Source: Fomitopsis serialis (Eukaryota; Basidiomycota; Agaricomycetes; Polyporales; Fomitopsidaceae). Taken from it: a DNA stretch of 18,000 nt. The notes below the pieces were generated by a model, which saw only the letters and a list, made by a program, of their open reading frames with translations, had not been told where the DNA came from and did not search any database. A program made the position numbers and the translations under genes. The DNA is taken from NCBI RefSeq assembly GCF_022376445.1, contig NW_025955622.1:1-18000 (forward strand), read 5' to 3'. This document shows, one piece after another, positions 8,864 through 18,000 of the stretch. How positions within the stretch are numbered: the stretch's first letter is position 1; each line of letters opens with the position of its first letter.

Positions 8864-9926
8864 ACGCGAGCAAGATCGTCGCCTCCTTTGCCTTCCACTA
8901 CGCCCTTCCCTTTGTTTCCGTAGGCAGCTGACCCGCTCGACAGCACCCATGATATGCTGCAGGGACACCTCATCATGCATGAAAGTCATTATCTTGGTTC
9001 GCTTTCGGAGTGAAGGTGCAAGGCTTGGTTTGTACGGGGTCCTGTTGTCCCTACTCAGCTGTCACGTCGCTGACTTGCCGCACAAACTTCGATGACAGTC
9101 GAGTCAGCACTGTTCATGACTACACGAAAAGACAAATGTGTCACCGATTGTATTCTTCTTCGTCGTACAACGTAATAAATCTGCCGTCTGACATTCCGAC
9201 GTACATTTGAGTCGTCGGCAACAACATGGTAACTATTGGCTTCAAGAGCGCGTTTCAATCGGTTTCGAACAATACAACAACATACAGTGAGTCCTTTACA
9301 CTATACACACCTTCATGGATGACATCACTTTAGGTAGCAGATCGTGGCGTGAAGCAACTTTGATCAACGCAGTGTTGGCCCGCGTTTCGTAATCCGTTGT
9401 GCGTCAAAAGAGGTAACCTCACGGAAGCGTTGACGTTTGCAAGGCAATGTACAGCCGACGCGAGAAATTCGCTGCTTCCCCCTTTCTCACCCGGGCACGG
9501 AGCTCACACGGGGAGCCGCCTGAGGACTCGCCTGAAACAGATCGAGTTCATATCCGTCTTTTGTAGGTCGCCTCGCATGGCCGTCCCATGACGAGTCCTT
9601 CACTGTCGCGTAGGACTTTGCGTCGCTCGTATGTGGCAGCCATTGAATTGCTGTCTCGTGGACAGAACACGATGGAGGAACCCGCCTTCCGCGGTCTATG
9701 AACGCCGCTAATCTGTCGGACATACGATGAAACTAGTGTGGAAGGCTCGGAAGGGTCCCGCTTAGTGAATTTCTGACTACCTCCGCTCCCTCTCGGTGAC
9801 AGGTCCTTCGAAAACCTCTGCCTGCGACCTCGCATACGCGTTGTCCGTTTCAGGATGAACTGATATAAAAGCCGTTGATAACATAGACCTGGGCCAGTAC
9901 AACCGTCGACTCCAGAATCAGTCTAG
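8864..9926. other. intergenic region, about 1 kb
   Basis: No coding signal was found. An aataaa at 9174-9179 could be a polyadenylation signal, but it lies 310 nt after the protease stop. The SSP2 TATA box lies at the right end. Open frames of 60-120 codons here are low-complexity in composition and match no family I know. Confidence 0.5.
9864..9870 (+). promoter_or_regulatory. TATA box of SSP2
   Basis: TATAAAA lies 57-63 nt before the ATG at 9927, a typical position for an inducible fungal gene. Confidence 0.6.
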
Positions 9927-10418
9927 ATGAAGCTCGCAATAAGGTAATGTCTGATACTCGAGCAATACCAATACTAACACTTCATCGATATAGTTCCGTG
10001 GCCCTGCTCTTCGCCGCGGCGAACGCGCTGAATATCTCAACACCCACTGCTCCGTGGAGCGTTGGAGAGAGCGTGACCGAGACCTGGGTCAGCGCGCCCG
10101 GAGACCCAGCCTCGTTCTACCTGCGGCTCTACGGATCTACTGAGACCGTGCTGGTTGCTGCGGACGTACCGACGCACCTCGGACAAATCACCTTCGCTGT
10201 CCCTGATGTACCGAAGGGGTATGCTTTCGCACTTCGTAGCTGTACTGGATGTGCTGACAATCGCCGCTTTGACTATCTAACAGGGAATGGTCCATTTTCG
10301 CAGTGAGCGAAGAGTCAGTAAGCCATGGTTGCGTACCGTGACGCAGTTGCTGATGCGCCGTTGGTTCACAAGCATCAAACAGGTGTACGCTACAAGCGGC
10401 CGCTTCATCATTTACTAG
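9927..10418 (+). CDS. small secreted Kre9/Knh1-like protein SSP2
   Basis: Four exons (9927-9943, 9994-10218, 10283-10316, 10383-10418) give 103 residues. Intron 1 has a textbook branch site, tactaac, at 9972-9978. The signal peptide is MKLAISSVALLFAAANA with probable cleavage after Ala17. The mature part of about 86 residues reads as one Ig-like beta domain: APWSVGESVTETW, GDPASFYLRLYG, LVAADVPTHLGQ, ITFAVPDVPKG, EWSIFAVS and the final SGRFIIY. This W-x-x-G to SG-x-F-x-I pattern resembles the Kre9/Knh1 (Ser-Thr-rich cell-wall) domain. There is no Ser/Thr-rich tail, GPI signal or cysteine pair, so the protein should be freely secreted. Splicing of exons 3 and 4 was fixed by homology with SSP1 and SSP3. 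It probably acts in the cell wall or as a secreted effector. The family call is moderate and the function is not known. Confidence 0.75.
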
Positions 10419-11428
10419 TGTACTCTCCCATGTGATCGTCGAGCAGGCGTGTTGCACAGTGGTTGGGTGGTTACAAGGCCGCATCTGCACATTGCAGAGC
10501 TCAATCGCTATGGTGTCGTTGATTGCTGAATTCATGCACTCCTTGGTTTCGCTGAGGGCAGACATTGGTAGTCGTCTGCAATCTCGAATAGTCTGGATGT
10601 TGAAGACAGCGTCTGCTTCGAAACATGCAGCGACGAGACTCACTCAAATTTTACTGTCCCGAGTTAACCGTCTACTTCAAGTTAACAGGTATGACCAAAG
10701 GGATTGGAACCTCATCACACCGTGCGTGGTTCAATGAGTCACATAACTATCTATTGAGGCCTGGACGCAAGCAGGGAATGCTATTTGAAATATACTTGTC
10801 GAGAACGGCGAGCTATACCCTCTTTCCAATCGCGGGCGCCGAGGCCCTAGTGCAACTGCGTGAAACCGTGCATAGTCGGACCTTCGCACGTTCGTGGGTT
10901 ACAAGGTGCTGTGGTTCGTCTATTAGGCTGCGATCCGTTCCACTCGATGAACCAATAGCTCTACGCCTACGTGTTGACCAAGACAAGTGAACAGAGGCGA
11001 CGACTCATGGTACCAATTCCCAGAGGGTGCCGACTCCGAGTCGGATTGATCACCGCGGGTGAGTACCATTGCATCATAGCATTCATGAGTGGACATCGCA
11101 TCGTCGACTGTCTGTAAAAAACACGCCAATATGATTCCAGCGTCGTTTTGTGGCGATGCGACTCACTCAGGCCAATAGAGGTGCGAATCTGTCACGGAGA
11201 GGAAGTCCGTCGTGTCCTGCATTCATCTAACGTACGTGATCTTAAGCTCGATCTCATGCGGCCCCTACGGCTATTTACAGACGGCTACTAGAACTGCAGT
11301 GTCGTGGCACAGGCTGTCGGTACGGCCCCATAGGGCAAAGTTCCCCGTCTATGCGCGCTCATTCGGATGGTCCCACTCCTAGCTGCTTTCGGCGAACTAC
11401 CCCGAATACGCGGAGTTCATTCGAAGTG
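10419..11428. other. intergenic region between SSP2 and SSP3
   Basis: About 1 kb. A frame at 10625-10990 is open for 121 codons but shows no domain, signal peptide or splice plan. A 7-nt inverted repeat with one spacer base (ccgactc, gagtcgg) lies at 11030-11044. No gene is supported. Confidence 0.5.
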
Positions 11429-11436
11429 TATATAAA
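11429..11436 (+). promoter_or_regulatory. TATA box of SSP3
   Basis: TATATAAA lies about 95-102 nt before the ATG at 11531. The spacing is longer than for SSP1 and SSP2, partly because of a 13-nt tandem duplication that follows it. Confidence 0.55.
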
Positions 11437-11446
11437 CCGTGCACTT

Positions 11447-11472
11447 GGGGTGTGAACATGGGGTGTGAACAT
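11447..11472 (+). repeat. perfect 13-nt tandem duplication in the SSP3 promoter/leader
   Basis: ggggtgtgaacat occurs twice head to tail (11447-11459 and 11460-11472), just after the TATA box. Confidence 0.9.
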
Positions 11473-11530
11473 TGAACGCCCGGCAAGAACTACACGCACA
11501 CTTCAGTGGCCACCTCTTCCATCGTAAACA

Positions 11531-12045
11531 ATGTTGAAGCTGGCTCTGAGGTACGTGGCAGCGTCACTGTGGTGATCAGTAGGCATTTGAATACTCATAC
11601 TCAGCAACTATGTAGCTCGTTGGTTCTGCTCTTTTCCACCGCCAATGCTCTCCAACTCCATAATCTGACTTATCGGTATTATCAAGGAGAGACGCTCACT
11701 GAGAGCTGGCAAAGCCAGTCCGGAGATCCTGCCAGTTTCTCCTTGCTGCTCCAATCCACAGCGCGACAAGCCCCGCCGGAAACCTTTGCGCTCGTTGCCG
11801 ATGTCTCAACCGCCGAGGGATCGGTGTCGTTCACTGTACCCGATGTCAGCGATGGGTAAGTCTTCAATTCATTGCGCTAGTCAAAGCATTACTTGACGAT
11901 ACTGGCATGGAAGACTTTACGTCTTGAACGCAGTTAATGTGACGTTAGTGCCTTCATCTTCACCCTGTTGGGGTGCATTATTAATTGCTATGACAGCAAC
12001 GATGACGACATATACTCTCAAACCGCGTCGTTCTATGTTTCGTAG
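11531..12045 (+). CDS. small secreted Kre9/Knh1-like protein SSP3
   Basis: Four exons (11531-11550, 11616-11855, 11914-11943, 11997-12045) give 112 residues, with every intron at the same place in the fold as in SSP2. The signal peptide is MLKLALSSLVLLFSTANA with probable cleavage after Ala18. The domain reads YYQGETLTESW, SGDPASFSLLLQS, LVADVSTAEG, SVSFTVPDVSDG, LYVLNAVN and a final TASFYV, so the SG-x-F end motif is weakened here. The strand between the GDP motif and LVADV is a few residues longer than in SSP2. There is no GPI signal, tail or cysteine pair. An upstream in-frame start from 11506 would need a non-ATG or unspliced reading, so the ATG before MLKLAL is preferred because it begins the signal peptide. 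Role unknown. It belongs to the same local family as SSP1 and SSP2. Confidence 0.75.
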
Positions 12046-12672
12046 ATCAAGGGAAACGAGGGGCCGATCACGTAGGCTCGAGTGAAGACTGTTCAGTGCT
12101 TGGATATTGCTTCGGCGTATAGTAATCATTCATGGTTGTTCTCTGCGCAATTTTGTCAGTCAAGCCGCTTTGGGAGTTTTACAAACCTCAGCTTCAATGG
12201 ATGAACTCCAGCATGAGTCAATGATATCAGGGCCTCTCGGCCGGTTGAGTACATATTTGCTTCTCGTCCTTTGCTCCGAGTCGCCGCCTTGCCACTGCCT
12301 GAGCAGCAGCCGGCCCGGGGCCGCAATGTCCTCGATACTTCCGCATATCTGTGAAATAAACACCATTATCTCGAAGACATATAGTCCAGTTGTTCCTCTT
12401 TGCATCTGGATTGAGACCTTCGACTTACTATGTGAGACAGTTGAAACAACTCGGTCCTGAACTGGCCGCGTGTACGTACGTTCTAGACGGCTTACCGAAT
12501 GTGGTACATTGCGGTGGCGCCGACTCGGACCCATCCCGAGCCACAGTGGCGACCAGGCTTTATTCGCTCCCTCCACAGTAGTGATCACCTCTCTCGGTTC
12601 TAAGGGTTGTTTGGTCATCATTGCATGGACTGCATATCCGGATAGTACCTTGGTTAGTGAGCTCATATTCGT
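12046..12672. other. intergenic region upstream of the XPG-type nuclease
   Basis: About 630 nt. A long reverse-strand frame (12160-12918) runs across it and into the nuclease exons, and it is judged spurious. No TATA box or other clear element was recognised. Confidence 0.5.
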
Positions 12673-14899
12673 ATGGGAGTTTTGGGCTTGACACCGTTCA
12701 TTCAGAAGACCTGGTGAGCCGTAAAACTTGCATAGGTACATGACGTCGCACTCACTGGCCGCAGCCCTGAAGTTATCAAGACCCTTCCTCATCGGTTGCG
12801 AGATTTGTGTGGGAAGACTGTGGTTATGTGAGTGCCCTTCGATCGTACCCTCGTGCCAGAACTCACCCGGGTGCAGCGATGGCACGCTCATTACCCAACG
12901 TCTGCATTTCTCGCCCATGCCTCATCGCCATCGGCATGTGCTGGGCTGGTATCGCATCATGAAGGAGCTCATGGAGTGCGACGTGCGTGCTATCTGCGTC
13001 TTTGATGGGAAGGAGCGCAGTCTAGCGAAGGAGTTGGAGGTGTGTCTATAATACATGCGTGTCGATATGTCCCTGACTTATTGATAAGATGGAACGAAGA
13101 CGGCACGTCCGCAGGCTCACTTCAGCTCGTGGCGCTCTTGAGCTCGAACGTCTGGAGCGGTTGCGGAAGCTCGCTGGCCTGCTGCAGATGCTGCGAACGC
13201 TGGGCAGTTCAGCGCAAGAGCAGATCGCAGGCACTCTACGGGAATTAACGAGACATCCTGACGCCGTACCCTCCCATCCACCCTCGATACCGTCGTGGCT
13301 CCCTGCCGTCGAACCTTGGAGGACAGTCAAGGAACCAGAATTGCCGAAGCATATTATCCGAAACTTCATAACGCCCTACGAAGCATTTGGACAGCTCGAC
13401 AGTTCTGACGTCTCCGAGGTGCTCAAGCGAGATACTGCTGCCACGTTCGTCAGCCAGTGCGCTTCGGGCGCCGATAGAGGTATCTTGTCATCGGCCAACG
13501 AAGATGCGCTCGAAGTCCGCTCAGCAGACGACGTCCTACAGGCAGCTGCGATTGATCAGGAAGAGGTGGACGAAGAAGACTTTGTGGAGGAGGAAGAGGC
13601 AGAGGAAGAAGAGGCATGTGGGGAGCACGACCTGGACGGCGACGGTTTCGACGCAGAGCACGATGTGGACCTGGACGGTGTCATTGACAAACCTGAAGGT
13701 ATCCTCTCGGAAGGACGACTCATTCAAGGGCTATATATCGACACCGAGACCCCCAAAAGCTCGAGTTTGCACGGCGACTTCAAGGAACTATCGTCCACTC
13801 ATGGAGCAGACGAGGTACACCGTGAAGCCGCTACGGAGGCTTTCCGCCTTGAAGCCAACTACAATATACCTCTTCCTGATCCGAAGGACATCCCGTTGGC
13901 GTTGGCTTCACTGTACTTCCAGTTTCGCCAAAGCCTTCCGAAATTAGCTGCATTGCCCGCGACTGCCCCGGCTGCGACGGCGGGCGAGGTAATCTCGGAG
14001 CAAGAGAAGGCTGCCCTTCACGACGAAGCTTTGACAGTTCACGCGATGTCGAAGCGACAAAACGAACTCACAACGGAAGAGGGCGAGTTATGGGATCATC
14101 TATCAGAGACTCGACCGACCGAGCGGATTACGGGCGGCGCTGAATGTCGACTTGCTGCACTAGCGGAGAAGAGCAATGTCATCTCTCAGTCGTATGAGCG
14201 ACGGACACATCCGCCTACGACAGAGACGTATGAGGAGAGCAAAGAGATCCTCCGTGCCATGGGAGTACCATGCATTGAATCAACGGGGCCATTCGAAGCA
14301 GAGGCGCTTGCTTCCTCGCTGGTCTTGCATGGACATGCAGACTATGTTGCAAGCGAAGACACCGTACAGCACCTTCACCCTTGCTCTATTGAATGAAGAC
14401 TGACTATCTTCGTTCATAGGACGTCCTCGTCTACGAGGCTCCTCTCATACGAAACATTGCCAATCGGAACGGGCCTTTATACGTGATATCGGGCACAGAT
14501 GTACGTTCAACACTGCAGCTGGACCGTGCTGGCTTCATCGATTTCGCGCTGCTTCTTGGGACCGACTTTTCCCAGCGGATCAAGAACGTTGGTCCCGCCC
14601 GCGCTCTTCGTTTCATCCGCGCGCACGGCTCCATCGAGCGCATGCTGGAATGCGAGCCGCGATACACACCGAGGGTAGACCCCACCACATATCTCGCTCA
14701 AGTCAGCCTCGCGCGGACAGTGTTCCAGACATTACCGCCGACACCAGACGCGGAGCTGCTGCAGCCCAAGGAGTATGACGAGGAGGAAGTGATGCGAGTG
14801 TTGGGCAACTATGGACTCCACCGCGAGGCGATGCAAGAATTCGATCATACCTCTGCACTGTCTGGCAATTTCTTCAGCGATAATCCTCAGGCAGCATGA
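12673..14899 (+). CDS. XPG/Rad2-family structure-specific endonuclease (PIN-like, H2TH)
   Basis: Metal-dependent flap/bubble-type nuclease of the FEN1-EXO1-XPG superfamily, a nuclear DNA-repair enzyme. Exons 12673-12713, 12765-12827, 12877-13039, 13089-14363 and 14420-14899 give 673 residues. The ATG starts MGVLGLTPFIQK, the N-terminal Gly-x-x-Gly-Leu signature in which residue 2 must be the free Gly. Acidic metal ligands are all visible: Asp36 (VVIDGT), Asp78 (VFDGK), Glu492 and Glu494 (FEAEA), Asp513 and Asp515 (SEDTD) and Asp563 (GTDF). The helix-two-turn-helix follows at about 569-591 (IKNVGPARALRFI). A spacer of roughly 390 residues separates the N and I parts. It holds a very acidic stretch at about 247-287 rich in Glu and Asp. 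The spacer length recalls XPG/Rad2 rather than FEN1 or EXO1, but the protein is shorter than Rad2 (about 1000 residues) and no PCNA-binding motif is evident. The exact orthologue (Rad2, or a fungus-specific PIN/XPG protein) is not resolved. Confidence 0.88.
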
Positions 14900-15504
14900 C
14901 TCATTTTGGTGCACACTACGTTACGCCTGCAATGCTTACAATTAGACTTAATTCATAGCACACACCAATGGACAGTACTTACCAGGTACTTACGGACGAG
15001 CAGCACTATCACGAACCCTCAATTCCTGTACCGATAGACATCGTATCACTCATTTTTTGAATCGACGGCCGTGTCTGTTCTGTGGAGGTTTGCAGGAGTC
15101 ACAGCGAGTTGTACCATGTCTCATTCAGCTTGGTTCATATAGAACGTTACATAACGTGCTGGTGCGTCGACCGTTCAAAGTCAGCGCGCACCCGCGATGA
15201 GACTACTTTTGTACTCTGGGCTCGCTGAACTCCCCCCAAGCTTATGCGATGGTATTCACCATTATTCCTTTGTCCAGTCTAGATGCTGAGCTGAACACTG
15301 AACAGAACGGTCGGAGACGGTCGGTCGCCCTGAAAGTGGATGATGATTGCCACATTTGGAAAGACTGGGCAGGCCACGTGGCGCTACTGCACCGTATACG
15401 CTGTAACTTGCGCGCACAGCAAACACCACGTCGCCGCCGTCGCCAGCGGCCTTCTCTGGCATACTCTTTACTCTAGATCTTTTACAATCGCTCTCTTGCC
15501 CACC
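14900..15504. other. intergenic region; coatomer alpha promoter at right end
   Basis: About 600 nt without a supported gene. The last 50 nt before 15505 are pyrimidine-rich (ctctctt, cttgcccacc) and lack a TATA box, as expected for a housekeeping promoter. Confidence 0.5.
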
Positions 15505-18000
15505 ATGTCTGTTATGCTCACAAAATTCGAGTCAAAGAGCAATAGAGTGAAAGGTTTGCGACCATCTCCTCGCAGCTGGCGAGCACGCTGAAACTAAGTC
15601 AGTACGAGGCCTGGCGTTCCATCCGACTCAGCCTCTCCTCGCAGCGTCTTTGCATAATGGGAGCGTGCAACTGTGGAACTACCGGATGGGTGTGTTGGTG
15701 GACAGGTTTGAGGAACACGAAGGTGCGCGTCTCTTGTACTACTTGCCCTGGCTGTGTGTTCACGAGCTATGAAGGCCCGGTTCGCGGTGTACACATCCAT
15801 CCGAGCCGTGCGTTGCTGGTGACTGGAGGAGACGATTACAAAATCAAAGTTTGGGGTACGTTCTAGTCGCGTCTCCGTGTATGCGCTTCCTGACAGGCTG
15901 CAGACATTCGGCCTCAGAACCGTCGCTGCCTCTTCACGCTTCACGGTCACCTGGATTATGTTCGCACTGTGCAGTTCCACCATGAGATGCCTTGGATCGT
16001 GGGTAGCTGTTTTTTTGTTGTTGGCGTTTCGCTGAAATCTCTCCTAGATTTCAGCTTCGGACGATCAAACTATCCGTATCTGGAATAGCACGTCGCGCAA
16101 CTGTATTGCCATCCTTACTGGACATTCACACTATGTTATGTCCGCGCAGTTCCATCCGAAGGAGGATTTGGTCGTCTCCGCGTCGCAAGACCAGACTGTG
16201 CGTGTCTGGGACATCTCAGGTCTAAGGAAGAGCACCCCGAACTCGGCACCAGGCGGCACTTTCGATACTTTCGACACCTTCTCGACCGTCAAGTACGTAC
16301 TTGAAGGCCATGACCGCGGTGTTAACTACGCGACGTTCCACCCTACCCTCCCTCTCATCGTTTCTGCTGCGGACGACCGGCAAATCAAGATCTGGCGTAT
16401 GAGCGACACGAAGGCCTGGGAGGTCGACGCATGCAGGGGACACTTCAACAATGTGTCGACAGCGCTGTTCCATCCCAAGCATGAGCTCATTGTGTCATGC
16501 GGCGAAGACAAGACCGTACGGGTGTGGGACCTAACGAAACGATCTGCCGTGCAGACATTCCGACGGGAGAATGACCGCTTCTGGACCCTTGCTGCCCATC
16601 CCGAGTTGAACCTATTCGCAGCGGGTGCGTTTCTTTTGGTTTTGCGTCCGTCCTGTACTGACGTAGTCGTAGGCCACGACAATGGCTTGATCGTCTTCAA
16701 GCTTGAGCGTGAGCGACCGGCCTTCGCTGTGCATGGCGACTCTGTCTTCTACGTGCGGGACAAGTATGTGCGCTCGTACGACATCAACACCGGTTCGGAT
16801 CTCGGTCTGCTCAGCGTCCGCAAGTTCGGGAGCCCGTACGTCCCCCCGCGAACGCTGAGCTATAACCCTGCGGAGCGTGCCGTCGTGTTGACGATTTCGT
16901 CGGACAATGGCCTGTTCGAGCTCACGGCCCTGCCGAAGGATGCCGTCGGGGAGGTGAAGGACTCGTCTACAGACGGCAAGCGTGGAAGTGGCCATGCCGC
17001 CATCTTCGTCGCCAGGAATAGATTCGCGGTCTTGAACAAGACCACCCAGGTTTGTCTCGCCTTGACTCAGCTTCAAAACATGGTAATTCATCGATACATT
17101 CTATAGTTGATTGAAGTGCGCGACCTGCAAAATTCTATTGTCAAGTCTATCAAGCCGCCGGTCCAGACGAACGAGATCTTCTATGGCGGAACTGCGAGCC
17201 TCATTCTCAGCTCGGCGACGTCGGTGCTACTTTATGATATCCAACAGCAGAAGAAGCTCGCGGAGATCACTACTCCGCCGGTCAAGTATGTTGTGTGGAG
17301 CCCGGACGGTACATTGGTCGCCCTTCTCAGCAAGCACAGTACGCATCTATTACATTTCACTCTGATAATTCGTTGACGAGCATTTCATAGCGATCACCAT
17401 CGCGAACAAGAATTTCTCGCAGCATACCCTCATTCACGAAACGATTCGGATCAAGTCTGGTGCTTGGGATGACTCCGGCGTGTTCATATACTCGACGTTG
17501 AACCACATCAAGTACTGTCTTGCACAGGGGTGCGTAAGCCTGCTTTATGTCACGACGGTCGCCCTCATTTGACCGTACTGCAGGGACCACGGCGTCATCT
17601 GCACGCTTGATAACCCTGTTTACTTGACGCGCGTCAAGGGAAAGACCGTCCACTGCCTAGACCGATCTGCACGCCCCAGGACCATCACCATCGACCCGAC
17701 TGAATACCGCTTCAAACTGGCACTGTTGCGAAACAATCATGAGGAGATGTTGCTTACCCACGTCGAATCTATTGGGTCAGAGTATCATCGCGTACCTGCA
17801 ACAAAGGGTTTCCCGGAGGTATGCCCGCATCGTTACTGTAGTGCATTAGCGATTGACCACGAATCGTAGATTGCATTCATTTCGTCCAAGACAAGAACAC
17901 GCGATTCGACCTTGCGATTGAGTGCGGGAACATTGAAGTCGCTTCGGAGATGGCCCGCGCACTTGATCGACCAGAATGTTGGGAGCGATTGGCGCAGCAA
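15505..18000 (+). CDS. COP1: coatomer subunit alpha (COPI coat), 5' half, partial
   Basis: Alpha-COP is the WD40 subunit of the COPI coat. It binds dilysine cargo signals and drives Golgi-to-ER retrieval. Exons are 15505-15553, 15609-15722, 15775-15855, 15904-15998, 16048-16624, 16673-17049, 17107-17338, 17391-17529, 17584-17818 and 17870 to past 18000. The start [17 protein letters not shown] matches the near-invariant family N-terminus, and Met4 could also serve. Six WD repeats end in [35 protein letters not shown] and VRVWDLT. The second propeller and the start of the alpha-solenoid follow ([34 protein letters not shown]). About half of the usual 1200 or so residues are present. Up to 17750 the model is clean. 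Then three small indels (near 17757, 17807 and 17877) break the frame inside otherwise well-matched family sequence. Because the subunit is essential and normally single copy, assembly error is the likelier cause. Confidence 0.93.

Noticed and set aside
8252..8989. 245-codon minus-strand open frame
   Set aside because: It is a shadow of the GC3-rich protease exons 2 and 3. Strong codon bias on one strand opens the antisense frame.
10188..10643. 151-codon minus-strand open frame
   Set aside because: It overlaps SSP2 exons antisense, shows no domain, and its composition looks random.
12160..12918. 252-codon open frame on the minus strand
   Set aside because: It lies antisense to exons 1-3 of the XPG-type nuclease, whose plus-strand protein matches its family closely. 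The minus frame has no recognisable domain.
14900..15504. Search for a tRNA gene in the intergenic regions
   Set aside because: No paired A-box and B-box with a foldable cloverleaf was found here or in the other gaps. The ttcga-like matches stand alone.

Overview
The window is eukaryotic and looks like an Agaricomycete (mushroom-forming basidiomycete) genome. Genes are dense, and nearly every one is cut by many 33-70 nt GT-AG introns. Start codons have fungal-type contexts, and the recognisable proteins have typical basidiomycete forms. A closer placement (for example Polyporales) would be a guess. All gene models below were spliced by hand, because the introns break the genes into short open frames.

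Layout. (1) Positions 1-6971 hold a tandem array. The unit is a small secreted protein, then a flank element, then a metacaspase. Unit 1 has only its right part, ending in metacaspase MC1 (922-2790). Unit 2 is complete, with small secreted protein SSP1 (3267-3767, one frameshift) and metacaspase MC2 (4565-6411). Unit 3 is cut short (about 6660-6971) next to the protease gene. MC1 and MC2 each have 16 exons in identical phases and are each predicted at 337 residues, with the His/Cys dyad present. (2) Positions 7153-8863 encode a chymotrypsin-like serine protease with GDSG and an unusual last intron. (3) Positions 9927-10418 and 11531-12045 hold two more small secreted proteins, SSP2 and SSP3. 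Their Kre9/Knh1-like domain and intron plan match SSP1. (4) Positions 12673-14899 encode an XPG/Rad2-type structure-specific nuclease. (5) Position 15505 to the window end is the 5' half of the coatomer alpha subunit (COPI), with three small indels packed near the window edge.

Biology. The left two thirds look like an accessory, duplicating cluster of two caspase-like proteases, one serine protease and three or more secreted Ig-like proteins. It sits beside conserved housekeeping genes on the right (DNA repair nuclease, vesicle coat). That the cluster genes work together is an inference from proximity and co-duplication only. Several single-base anomalies (SSP1, protease acceptor, coatomer) could be real lesions or assembly errors, so RNA-seq and raw reads decide them.
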